From positions 1,426,001 through 1,490,000 of the forward strand of contig NW_020167521.1 in assembly GCF_001641265.1 (NCBI RefSeq): a stretch of 64,000 nucleotides of DNA, in the 5' to 3' direction. Every line of letters begins with the position of its first letter. The first letter of the stretch is position 1. Under the pieces are notes generated by a model. It was not told the origin of the DNA, ran no database searches, and saw only the letters and a program-made list of their open reading frames with translations. This DNA is from Pseudogymnoascus destructans. Lineage: Eukaryota; Ascomycota; Leotiomycetes; Thelebolales; Thelebolaceae. The position numbers and the translations under genes were made by a program. Of this stretch, positions 34,507 to 45,188 are shown piece by piece.

Positions 34507-34775
34507 GGGGTTCGGGGGACATATTGGATTATACCATACATATGTAACGTGTAGATAGCGATTTAAAGCCGCAGGGACGGCGTATACATGTAACATCTTA
34601 TAACTATCATGATCGATCCATAATATACCCCTCCCTCATTCCTTTCAGAATTTCCGGCAACAGCAAGAACTATTATCAAACGCGGCAAAAAGCCCACTAT
34701 CCGCAGTAACACATACAAGCATCACCGCCCCCCTTCCCCCTCCCGTCACACAACCTCCCCTCTCACTTCACCCAC

Positions 34776-36323
34776 TTACTCCCCAATAACCCCCAAAAGC
34801 GCCCTCTCAAAATCCCCACTCGTCTCACTCCGAATCGCCTGTCCGAGATCCCTATGAAACCTCCCCCGATACGCCGCCTTAACCCTCTGCAAATGCCCCT
34901 TATCCCAGTGCGCGCGCACCGCGCGGTTGAGGAGCAGTCGGTCCTTGGTGCCCATCCCGGCCATGGAGTCTTCGAGGAGGAGGGCGTCGCGGAGGGCGCG
35001 GTCGGTGCCAGAGCGGAGTTGGTGGAGGAGGGCGCGTTCCATGTGGCCTGAGAATTCCTTTGGGGGGTGTTAATGTTTGTCTCAAAAACAGGGGGATTGT
35101 GGTGCTAGGACGATGGGGGGACTCACGCTCTTAATAACCGCCTCCAAACTCCTCCGATACTTCTGCTCATACAACCCCGCAATCGCCCCAATCTGCGCAT
35201 CGTTCCTGCTACTCAGAATCTGACAAACCAACAACTCATCCGTCCCCGTCTTCCCCTCCGTCGCCTTGTAAATCTCCAACACATCCTGCTCCACCTGCTG
35301 CCGCATCACCGGCGCACTACTCTCCGCTCTTGTGCCCGCTACGACCATCAGGAAGTGCCGCTCGGTTTTCATGCTCAGCTCCGATTTGAGGTCTGCTTCA
35401 AGATTCCGCTTGTAGATTTTGGTGTACTGCGCTTTGATAGCAGCAATATCAGCATTACTCCTCCCCAGCAACACATCATTTAACGCCTCCTCATCCGTCC
35501 CCGGCCCCGCCATCCCTGTGCGTAGGACATGACAATCCTGCAACAACGGCCCTCTCACTATAGCAAGCAGCACCTCCTCAAGTTTCCCACCACACTCGCT
35601 AGCAATATCGGCTATCAAGTCGCGACCATGCTCTTTTTTGTAAGCAGCGCGGAGAACATCGACTTGAAGGGCGTCTTTGGAGACGAGAACGAGGATTAGG
35701 GTCTTTTCGTCGGTGCCGAAGCCTTTCATGGCTTTGCGGAGGGCGCGGGCGTCGGAAGATCCGTCCCATTGGATTGGGGGGGGGGGGACGACGTAGCCGA
35801 TGCTGGGGAGGTCGGGGGGGCCGTAGGAGGGTTGGCCGTAGGGGGCGGCGGGGGCGCCGTAGGGTTGCTGGGGGGCGCCATAAGGTTGTTGCGGGGGGGC
35901 TCCGTAAGCGGGCTGCTGGCCGTAGGGGGGATGTTGGCCTTGGGGAGGGGCGTCGTAGGGTTGTTGAGGGGGAGCACCGTAGGCGGGCTGCTGTCCGTAA
36001 GGTGGTTGTTGTCCATACTGTGGTTGCTGGCCATATGGAGGCTGTTGCCCTTGGGGAGCGCCGTATTGGGGTTGTTGGCCATATGGAGGCTGCTGGGGAG
36101 CTCCGTAAGGGGGCTGTTGGCCTTGGGGGGCGCCGTATTGGGGCTGCTGGCCGTATTGAGGTTGCTGGCCATACGGCGGCTGCTGTCCTGGAGGCGGAGC
36201 GCCATACTGAGGCTGTTGTCCGTACTGGGGCTGTTGTCCATATGGAGGCTGCTGTCCTGGGGGAGGAGCGCCGTATTGGTTTGGAGGTGGGGCGCCACCG
36301 CCATAGGGTTGTTGGTAAGCCAT
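34776..36323 (-). CDS. Annexin with long Gln/Pro/Tyr/Gly-rich head
   Basis: Ca2+-dependent phospholipid-binding protein. Exons 36323-35127 and 35057-34776 (69-bp intron) give 492 residues. The first about 170 residues are tandem degenerate repeats of GQQPQYGQQPPYG type, a prion-like or extensin-like low-complexity head. Four annexin repeats follow. The first starts DARALRKAMKGFGTDEKTL; the second contains GMAGPGTDEEALNDVL; the third is diverged (YKATEGKTGTDELLVCQIL); the fourth is SMAGMGTKDRLLLNRAVR. The GxGTDE-type calcium loops are clear in repeats 1 and 2. The gene body is GC-rich, and the head repeats on DNA level form a minisatellite at about 35810-36300. Confidence 0.92.
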
Positions 36324-36387
36324 TTTCGATTTATGGAATGTTGAAGACTGGGGAGAGAGCTCTTTGAGGTCGATGGAGATGGAGATG

Positions 36388-36428
36388 GATGCTCAGGATG
36401 CTCAGGATGCTCTGGATGCTCAGGATGC
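36388..36428 (+). repeat. Short tandem repeat GATGCTCAG
   Basis: About four copies of a GGATGCTCA-like 9-10-bp unit, just upstream of the annexin start. Confidence 0.8.
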
Positions 36429-36596
36429 AGTGCAGTGATGATGGAAGCGTCAGAGATGGCGAGTGGCTGATGTGTCCAACTGTTCCCGGATAGCGGGGCT
36501 GAAGGATGGGGGAGAGCTTGGGAACTCGTCACAGTTTGGGTCTGATCGGTTCTAATCGTTCAACCCGAGACTTGGCGGTCCAGTGAGATGACAGTG

Positions 36597-36722
36597 AAAG
36601 TCCCCATGAGATGCTAGTGAATCCTAGTGAAATCCCGGTGAATCCCGGTGAATCCCGGTGATTCCCAGTGAGTCCCAGCGAGTCCCAGTGAGTCCCAGTG
36701 AGTCCCAGTGAAATCCTAATAA
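36597..36722 (+). repeat. 10-bp minisatellite, GTGAATCCCG/GTGAGTCCCA types
   Basis: About twelve copies of a 10-bp unit that shifts from GTGAATCCCG to GTGAGTCCCA along its length. Confidence 0.85.
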
Positions 36723-36800
36723 ATCCTGATGGAGAAAATGATACCGCGCTTGTGAAGATGGAGCACATTTCGCTGATAGTCTTACCAATATTTTATCTGG

Positions 36801-36920
36801 GGCTTGGCGGGGCAGGTAGTCACGGCGCAAACAAGGCTGAGGCTTGGCGGGGCAGGTAGTCACGGCGCAAACAAGGCTGAGGCTTGGCGGGGCAGGTAGT
36901 CATGGCGCAAACAAGGCTGA
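36801..36920 (+). repeat. Three tandem 40-bp repeats
   Basis: Exactly three head-to-tail copies of a 40-bp unit starting GGCTTGGCGGGGCAGGTAGT. Copies 1 and 2 are identical; copy 3 differs at one base (CACGG to CATGG). Confidence 0.97.
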
Positions 36921-37343
36921 GAGCTCCAGGAGATCTTCACATTTACCCTCTTCGGTCAGTCATACAAACGACGCCACACTCATATCATATCACTCTAAGG
37001 GTCCAACAACATCATCCGGGTCCAACACGGGTCCAGGTCCAACATCACCAGGGTATCAGGGTATCATCGTACGCTTCGGTACAGATATCCCTCAATCCAG
37101 CGTTGGTGATGCATTGGAAGCTGGAGTCAATATCAACATTTCATTTCGTCTTCTCCTTCGATTGGTGAGCGCAGTAACCTGGGCGCGTAACTCTCACACC
37201 ATTCCTTGTCTGTAGACCCGCGCTGCAAGGCCGCGCTGCAAGGGGTCCCTCTCAATGAATGGCACACCCATAACCCCCGCCAATCCTCACAGCAAACAAG
37301 CCTCCCAGCGGCCCAACGCCCACATCAAGCTTCTCATCCTGAC

Positions 37344-38564
37344 ATGGGCGGCAACGTCTTTGCCAACTGCTTGACCCCCCGCATGCCCCCTTCGGTCTAC
37401 TTCCCCACCCGCGACCGCTGTCATGCCATTCTCTCAAACTACTATACCCACATCTGTACGCCCCTCGAAGCTCCGGAGAAGACATCATTCGGGGACATCG
37501 ACATCCTAGTCCACGGCCCGGTGTCCAACCCGCCAATACCTCTCAAAGAGCTCGGCGCCGCCCTCAACGCTGCCGCCAAAATCCTCCCGCGCACTGAGAA
37601 TCCGGAAGCTAATTTTGCTATCCCCTGGCTGTCCTTTTCCTCTCTCGACTCAACAACCTCCACCCCCGACGCCCCAGAACTCCGGGATAAACAAAACCGC
37701 TTCATCCAACTCGACATCCTCACCCTCCCCACCGCAACCTCCTTCCACTTCCTCTCCTTCACCCACGCCCACTCCGGCCTCTTCACCCTCCTCGGCCCCT
37801 CTCTCCGGCAGTCCGGTCTAATCCTCACCCCCACCTCCCTCTCCCTCCGCATCCCCTCCATCGAGGCCCACCGGCGCCGCGGCTCTACCCTCCCCCTAAC
37901 CTCCAACCCGTCTGCGATCCTCGACTTTTTGGGTCTGGAGAAGAAGGGGTACTGGACGCGGTTCGAGAGCGTGGAGGAGATGTTTGGGTATGTCGCGAGC
38001 AGTCGGCTTTTTACTACGAGGGTGAGGGAGGAGGAGGAGGGGGAGGGGAAGGTGAAGCATCGGAATAGGAGGAATTCTCGACGTCCGCTGTTTGTGCGGT
38101 GGAAAGAGGAGTTTTTGCCGCGCGCGAGTATGGAGGGGGGATATGACCGCCTTGTCCCCTCGCGCGAGGAGGTGAGGGAGGAGGCATTCATGACGTGGCC
38201 GCCGGCGCGGGATTTGTATGAGGCTCAGGCTAAGGCGTTTGAGGAAGAGAGACAACTTGAAGAGGTAGGTAAGTTGATTCGCGAGGGTGTGCCGGTGGAT
38301 GTGGTGGCGTTGGGGTTACCCCTCGGGACCAGGGGGGCAGCGATGAGGGGGTTGAAGAGGATTTTGGTGGAGAGGGATGAGTCATATGGGGTTGTTTTGC
38401 CGGAGGGGGTGAAGGGGGAGGAGGGGTGGGATTTGGAGGGGGTGGAGAAGTTTGTTGAGATGAGGTGGGAGGAGGTTGGGAGGGCGGGGTTGGAGAGGGG
38501 GTTTGGTAGGATGGTGGAGAAGAGGGAGGCGAAGAGGGGGCAAATGGACGGGGGCGATGCTTGA
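37344..38564 (+). CDS. Uncharacterised protein with GDIDIL motif
   Basis: Single exon of 406 residues, starting at the first in-frame ATG (MGGNVFANCLTPRMPP); the frame is open for 46 codons upstream without an ATG. The segment KTSFGDIDILVHGP looks like the G-x-D-x-D strand of nucleotidyltransferase folds, with a later RFIQLDIL that could supply a further acidic residue. The rest is not recognised: a helical middle and a strongly charged C-terminal part rich in Glu/Arg/Gly. A nucleotidyltransferase-like fold is a hypothesis only. Strong GC-rich codon use is seen in its second half. Confidence 0.75.
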   Translation: MGGNVFANCLTPRMPPSVYFPTRDRCHAILSNYYTHICTPLEAPEKTSFGDIDILVHGPVSNPPIPLKELGAALNAAAKILPRTENPEANFAIPWLSFSSLDSTTSTPDAPELRDKQNRFIQLDILTLPTATSFHFLSFTHAHSGLFTLLGPSLRQSGLILTPTSLSLRIPSIEAHRRRGSTLPLTSNPSAILDFLGLEKKGYWTRFESVEEMFGYVASSRLFTTRVREEEEGEGKVKHRNRRNSRRPLFVRWKEEFLPRASMEGGYDRLVPSREEVREEAFMTWPPARDLYEAQAKAFEEERQLEEVGKLIREGVPVDVVALGLPLGTRGAAMRGLKRILVERDESYGVVLPEGVKGEEGWDLEGVEKFVEMRWEEVGRAGLERGFGRMVEKREAKRGQMDGGDA

Positions 38565-38730
38565 GGGTTTGAGTGGGGATGATCCCCCGAGAGAGGTAAT
38601 GGTGGTGGAAGCTTCAATAATCAGTAGCAAGCAGCTACTTATTTAACTAGGGGTATAATGATATTGTCAAAGAAATCCATGTCTGTCTGTTGCCGTAGCC
38701 TAAGTTAACCTCGACTCAGTTCTGTATCGA

Positions 38731-41586
38731 TCATGTGTACTCATCATTCCAACAAAAATCTGAGCGTCCCTGCGATTTCTTCACCAAGTCCTCAACTTCA
38801 GCACGGGATTCTTCCCATGTCGAACCGTGTTTCATAAAATGTAACAACAGCTGAAGATTATCCCAGTAATGCACCTGACGTCCCGTGCTATTCGATACCG
38901 CTACCGCGGGTTGCCGCCCCTGCAGCTCAAGAGACCAGCTCTGAACATCATGCCGCTGCTTCTTACTGACTGGTCGATAGGGGAGAGGGAGGCTCCAGAT
39001 AGTGTCGCAACTAGACAGCTCATTCGCATAGCGGGTTGGTAGTGGATGTCTGAGTGTGGAAAATCTCGCTGTTTTGCAGAAGGTCGTCTACAACTACTGC
39101 TAAAGCAGAGGAGCTATCAGCTATTTCGGGGCTGATATCAAACGCGATCAGGCAGAGATCATGTTTAGTAGGCGGCGCGGTTGTGAGATCCAGAGTCGCG
39201 ACGAGGACCATGCCGTATACCGGGGTCGGTGGCGCATCTATCGGACTGAACCTATAGTCTTCTTCAAATGTGTTGCCAAAATGACTGCACCTTTCGCATA
39301 TATGAATGTTATGATCCTGCTGCAAGGAAGTAACCTGCGTCCTCTCAAAATCTCGGATAAAGGAGAGCTGGTAGGCTTAGGATTGACTTCCCACGAGGAT
39401 CGCTGCACGTTCTGAACCTTGGGGCTAGATTGCTTTCGGCTGTATTTGTAGCATCTTTCGATTATCCTCCGCATCGATATTTGAGATGTACGAGGAGTAC
39501 GAGGGGTGCGAGAAGTACACGTAAAGCTGAGCACCTCTTTGTCTGCAGCATAGTCCACGCGCTTTCGCATGGGAAGGGAGGAAATAGAGAGCTGTGTGCA
39601 AGAGATGGCGGCGCAGAAGTGTTGCCATGGAGAGCCAAGGCGGAGACATTCGATAGTATCACGCCACACGGTGTGAGTGCATGGTCGAGCTCTCAGCGCT
39701 ATCGAGTTCAAACCATAAGGAGGTTTCTTGAAGCCCGCAGCGGTGATTAGTGCATCCAATGCCGCCTTTGACACTGCTAGATATGATATCTCTTTTGCGA
39801 TATTCCAGGTATTCGTTATAAGGGAATTCTACAAAGACGTAGAATGTTGTTGAGTTTGAGGATGTAGATGCTCTAGCCTCGGCGCTCATGTCGCCTGTCC
39901 AGCCGTCTTCGAGGAAATCGAGATCTGTCTCCGGCATCGCGATGCAGTCGCTCCCGGAAAACAAGTTCAGGATATCTCTTGCCATCTTGTCGGATTTTTC
40001 GCGTTCTCTTTTGTAAATTCCCATAGAGAATCTGAGCATATGTTTGACGTTCTGCTCTGTCAGACGCAACCCAAATATCCTGGACTCGAAGAGGGACACA
40101 ACCGCAGCGAGCCACGCTCCGTGTTAGATATCGAAACTGGCAGTATGCTTTTGTGGAGTATAGGTCCTGGATCAGATAACATTCCCCCAAGCGTTTCATC
40201 TGCGTCTATCCAATTCGAAATTTCTCTTGTGAGATGATAGGCACTCCTCAGAGAGAATATGTCGCTGTCGTTACTTAGGCTTACCTGATCGTAAGCAATT
40301 TTCGAGACGGTTGATTTGAGATGCTTCAAAATAGATGGTCGATAGATATCCCTTGCCCAATCGGCGATATAATCGATAATTAACAGGAGCTGTAACGAGT
40401 CATCTTCTCCGTGATACATCCGTCCCAGAGTTGCAAAATTTCCTTTGTTCGTATTAGCTTGTTATCCCAAAACGAGCTGCTATTTAACATTGCTGTTTGT
40501 GTTCATCGATGCTAGGCAGGTTGCCATGATCACTCACATATTGCTTTGGCTCGTTTATAACACCCATACACTCTCCAGCTGTCGCCTCTATTTGCAAAGA
40601 ACCAAACCAGAGGGCTAGCGCTATGTCATCCCCTTGATACTTCAGCCCGAATACTCTCTTGCAGCCTTAACAGCTCCCAAATAGGAAGGGCTGTTTGCGT
40701 CTGAGTCTCTTCGAAGCCGACAGACTTTTTCTCAGGCTTGGCTTCGATTATCAAGAAATGGAAACAACAGGGGATCGTTGCAGTCTTTGAATGGACTGCA
40801 TCTAGAATCCTCGTCGTTGTCTCGTCCTTCGATATCGAGAATTTTAGCAAAATCCTTCGTCTTCTTCAGCCCAAAAATCCGATCGGGTTTCTTCTTAGGG
40901 AGCTGTATCTTCTCCACGAGTGGTCCATGCATTATCAATTCCTCGGCCCGATCATCGAAAAGTAGATTTTCGCCAACATCGTAGCTAACCATCGGTGAGA
41001 CTTAATGATAAAAAAACCTTATGACATACTGCACTTACTATGAGTCCCTTGGGCGTTGTTCAAGTGGGCAGTTACACGGCTCTCGCCTGCTTCTACGCTC
41101 GTTGAGATTGAAGGCTTGAGCGTACGACAAATCGTTATAAGCCTCAAATTCGGACTTCCAGATTCGTGCTCTGCATGTAGGGCTGTACTTAAAATTAGAA
41201 CTCTTCTGAATGATTCAAGGATATGTAATATTAACCAAGCCACCTCTACTCGGAATCTATGAAATACATCATTCTCGAGTGTGGATCTCCATCTAGCCTC
41301 GTTGCGTTGTTGATTAACCAGGGTTGCCGCACGACATGCGAGCCATTTCACTCGATCATGAGTCTGCTTCCTCCAAGGCTCGTTATTCTTGAAAATTATA
41401 TCCTTGTGATAATCATCCAAGGGGGTTTTTTTTGGATGAGCGGATAAGTCCGAAAGTCTCGCGGTGCTCTATCGGTAGCACCTCGGTGCTGGGGGGACGC
41501 TTAAATGAAATTCCAAGCTTCTTTCTAAGGCGGCGGAGTTCGCGATCGCTATTGTCTGACATATCTTCTGTGGAATTAAATCTCAT
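38731..41586 (-). pseudogene. Decayed DUF7924-like (PD-(D/E)XK-like) fungal gene
   Basis: Minus-strand relic of a large fungal-specific family whose members carry a DUF7924-type, nuclease-like core. Family-like segments appear in the right order but in different frames: RWRSTLENDVFHRFRVEVA, KPDRIFGLKKT, FLIIEAKPEKKSVGFEE, PLVWFFANRGDSWRVYGCY, SLQLLLIIDYIADWARDIY, CTHTVWRDTIECLRLGSPW and, near the end, VHYWDNLQLLLHFMKHGS. Breaks include a frameshift at the A8C5 run (about 41421-41433), one near 40750, a TGA at 40626-40628, and frameshifts near 40405, 40105, 39785, 39320 and 39050. With at least seven lesions it cannot make a normal protein. The family name is from memory of the conserved motifs. 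Confidence 0.8.
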
Positions 41587-41827
41587 AAATACACGGCGAT
41601 GGCCAGCAGTGTCAGAATGCGACAGAGTTTATATTAATCATATTGCACTGCGTGGCTAGCTATTGTTGGTGTTTCATCTTGCCGCCGGCCTTCAACCTTG
41701 TCGCAGCGGCCATGATACGCATTCCTAAACTTCAAACATCACGACAGAACATTCTACCTGGCCACACAGCCTAGCAGCAACAAACCCAGAACGATAAGTT
41801 TCAATCCATCGCTTTCCTCCCCAATAT

Positions 41828-42895
41828 CTACTTGTCATCTCTAAAACTCACCACCTTCCCAAACGTATCCGCCATCCCCCAAATCCCACTCCTCAAACAC
41901 GCCAACTGTACAACCTGGCTATGATCCACAAACAAATTAACATCAACCCCAAACTCCCTCACATACCAATTAAACGCCTTTGGCTCCGCAGCCTCGAACA
42001 TCACGGTCTCCATTGGGAGATCCCTCAGGATTTTCTGGATCACATCCGTCCTCCACGTCCGCACATTCTCCGTGATGCCCTCTGATTCTATCATCATCAC
42101 CTCCACGCCTGCCGCGAGAAACTTCCTCCCCATCTCCACCAACTTGGCCGGGTCGCTCGTGCCCGTCTTTTCCAGAGCGGAGGCCTCCGTGTCCCCGCCG
42201 GCGCCGAACTGAATGCCGAGCTCAGGCTTCGGCTTGAGGCCGTGCTTCTGCACCTTCTCCACGAGGCGAAGCCAGTCATCTGGTGGGAAGGAGAGGAAGC
42301 CGCTGGACAGCTCCACAACATCGAAGCTGTTCCTAATAAGACGAGTTTACAGTTGATGGGAGGGCACCTACCCGAGATCCTTGCACTGCTCGAGATACCT
42401 ATCCACCACACTGTGCACATCCGCATGAGTGAGGATATGCTCTATAAACCCCCCCTCCCCATCGTTAGCACCATTATACACATATAATCTTACTATCCCG
42501 ACACCACTCACAGTAGACACATACACCCCATTCCGGTGCGCCACCTCAATCATCTCCCTCACCCTCCCCTCCGGCATCACCGCAAACGAGCCCCCCGCAA
42601 ACTTCAGCCCATCGACATGTGTTCCCATCGTCTCGAACACATCCTCCAGGTGTCGTGTCCCATACGCAGAGTAGTATGGTCCACGCATCTCCGTGAGGCC
42701 GAGCTTGCGCGGCTTGGGGGCGCGGGGGTTCGACCGGATGAAGCCGAGACCTTGGTCTTTGTCTTCGAGAAGCGTTTTGGCGCGCTGGGTTACTACTGAA
42801 GAGCTGGAGAAGGCGCGTGCAGAAAGGGGGAGGGAGCTGGCTCGTGACAAGGCGAGGCGGGTAGGGAGGCGTGGGATGGCGAGGAGGCTGGGCAT
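41828..42895 (-). CDS. ComA-like (phosphosulfolactate-synthase family) protein with mitochondrial presequence
   Basis: Exons 42895-42512, 42454-42372 and 42332-41828; introns of 57 and 39 bp; 323 residues. The first about 35 residues look like a mitochondrial presequence (Arg/Ser-rich, no acids; LSARAFSSSSVVTQRAK). Then comes a TIM-barrel of the ComA family: GLTEMRGPYY, HVDGLKFAGGSF, GVYVSTGGFIEHIL after removal of intron 1, FDVVELSSGFLSF, and the end LACLRSGIWGMADTFGKVVSF. ComA makes phosphosulfolactate for coenzyme M in archaea; plant and fungal relatives (HSA32-like) have other or unknown roles, so no reaction is assigned. Intron 1 has no stop and is a multiple of three. Intron 2, at 39 bp, is unusually short. 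Confidence 0.88.
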
Positions 42896-43374
42896 TGTTG
42901 TCGATTTGTGTTGAGGTTGGAGTTGAAGTTATGTTTTCAATGGCTATGGTATTCAAAGTATATTGAGTGCAGTTATGAGGCGTCGTGCAATTCTGCCTCT
43001 TATCTAGCTTCGGCAGTGACGTTGTTAATGAAGTCACATCTCCTGATTTCTGTTCTGCCTACCGTCCTAGGTGTATGTATAAACCTACCTATAAGAAATA
43101 CTCTCTCCTCTATCACACTCGAAATTAAAAAATAAAGAGCATTAGCTGACAAATTACATAAAGCCAAATATAAGTAACCCTAGCATACCTCTTTATCACT
43201 TGCAAGGAGTTTGTTGCACGTCGTCCTAAATTTTAGGATGGCATGTTGATATTATCATACGAGTAATAAACGAATGTCTTTCACTTATTATGAGAGTTAT
43301 CATAGTAATGTCGTCATGACACCGATATATTTAATTAAATAATTTACTTATTACAGTAACTTATATATTTTATA
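42896..43374. other. AT-rich intergenic DNA beside the transposon
   Basis: No gene is seen; AT-rich sequence into which the pogo-like element inserted at a TA. Confidence 0.55.
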
Positions 43375-43420
43375 ACGTACATGTATAGCGAAAGCGCCAA
43401 ACAAGCGAAAGCGCCAAAAT
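43375..43420. repeat. Left terminal inverted repeat, 46 bp
   Basis: Begins ACGTACATGTATAGCGAAAG and contains two copies of AGCGAAAGCGCCAAA, possibly transposase-binding subsites. Exact reverse complement of 45189-45234. Confidence 0.95.
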
Positions 43421-43480
43421 TATCTACCCTCACGACAAACATTGCGATAAATCTACCACAACATTAGAAATCAATTGAAA

Positions 43481-45136
43481 CTACTCGGAGTCCTCTTCCT
43501 CAGAGGTGTCTATTACAATCTGACACGTGCGCGCATTGTGCCCAGTCTCACCACACTTGCCACAGCGACGGGCACGGGTTTCTTCCCTTGGCTTCCGACC
43601 ACGGCTTGCCCTTATTTCCTGCTCTACCTGCTGCACAACATCCCTCTCATCCTGTAGCTCTTGCGCCCCTTGTTGACTAAGTGATCCTCCTTGCTGTAGT
43701 CATGTTTTCCTAGCTCTCCGGCGCTTGCTTAGTACTTCATTTGCCTGTCGTAGGTTTTGGTTCTCTCCCTTTAGCAGTGCTAATTGATGCATTATTTGCG
43801 ATGCACCCTTTGTAAACTGGTCAACAGCTGCATAGATTGAGGTTGGAGAGCTATTTTGATGGCGTGAAATCCGAGTTTTAATAAATGTAGACTGTGACAT
43901 AGCTTCAATTGGGTTGTTTGGTGTCTGAGAAACCCAAGGTTGAGCAGTACCTGGGCGGGAGCTTGGAGGCGTTGGTGTCCTTAACTTAAGATCAAGTGTA
44001 GATATCACTCTCTCAGGGTCAAATGGAAGAAGCCCTGCCCCTCGGAACCCGCCTCAAATGTTACTTTCCGTCATTGTAGTGTTAAATGCAGCGTGGAAGG
44101 CAGGAAAGAAGTCATCCTTTGTAATATGAGAAATATGAGCCTGCATCATATCTTCAATTTGCCGACCATAGGCCTGCTTTAACGGGCCGAAACAGCCAAC
44201 ATCAAGTGGCTGGAGTAGATGAGAAGAGTGAGCAGGCATACAAAGCGTAATAATGTTGTGTTCCTTGCAGTACTCCTCAAACTCATCTGAGTGGTGGCTC
44301 TCATGACCATCAAGGACTAACAAGCGATAACCACCAACACTCCGGGCCTTTGTATGCTTCTCAAAGTGCTGAATCCAATCCATGCCTCTCTCGTTTGTAG
44401 TCCAGCCATTTTCAGTAACAGAAATCACCCAATCGCTTGAAAATCCACTATTCTCATACCAAGATGTAAGGTGGTTTTTGCCTGCAACAATGATAAATGG
44501 TGGTACTGCCCAACCTTGAGAACTAACGCCTTGGATTACTGTAACCCATTCCCGATTACCAGGCTGTACCTTCTTTGCTTTTGCCCGCCCGTCTGAGCTT
44601 GTTACAACCATAGCAGTTGAGATAACGCCCATCATAAACCCAGTCTCATCAAAGTTGTAGATATCTGCTTCATCGATACCATATTTCGCAATTGTGTTAC
44701 GCACAAGCTCAAACCAGCCATTAATAACTTCTGGATCTTTGCACTTAGCCCTCTGGTAGTCGTATTTGCGCTGAAAGCGTGTCTGGAGCTCTACACGCCG
44801 CTTAACAAAGTTTGAAGCCCAACGCGACCCAACGCGTGACGCGTCGCGTGTTGCAAGTAGTCGACTTGCCATATCTTCAACAACAGACAGCCGAGGAGGA
44901 AACCCTTTGGCAGCTAGGTCGAGTATATACTGAACAAGGACGGACTCCTCTAGGTTAGTTAATTTCCGTGAGTTGGCTTGGATATCGCGTCGTGAAGGTA
45001 CACCTTCTAGACGACGACCTAGCTTGCGGTGGTCCACAGAATAGATCCTAGCAGCAACTCGAAGGCGTAACTTTGGGTCGCTTTGCATAGCCTGGATAGC
45101 TAGCACTAATTGGCTTTCATCGTTTTTATGGGGCAT
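43481..45136 (-). pseudogene. pogo/Tigger-like transposase with two internal stops
   Basis: A 552-codon frame from MPHKNDESQLVLA to the TAG at 43481-43483, interrupted by TGA at 44054-44056 and 43700-43702. N-terminal helix-turn-helix/CENP-B-type region (about residues 1-140), then the DDE domain: IYNFDETGF, LLVLDGHESHHSDEF and HLLQPLDVGCFGPLKQAY, keeping all three acidic positions. The C-terminal part beyond the stops is still clean in frame and ends with a CCHC zinc knuckle (CGKCGETGHNARTC). Both stops could derive from CGA Arg codons by a single C-to-T change. The first stop falls after the catalytic core, so a truncated 360-residue product is possible. Confidence 0.9.
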
Positions 45137-45188
45137 GTTTTGTTGTTGAGGAATTTAACATTTAGTTGGGGGGTTTGGTCACCGCATC

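Larger units (their letters stand above)
36324..37343. other. Intergenic repeat block
   Basis: Holds three kinds of tandem repeat (listed separately) between the annexin promoter and the next gene. No coding exon is recognised. Confidence 0.6.
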
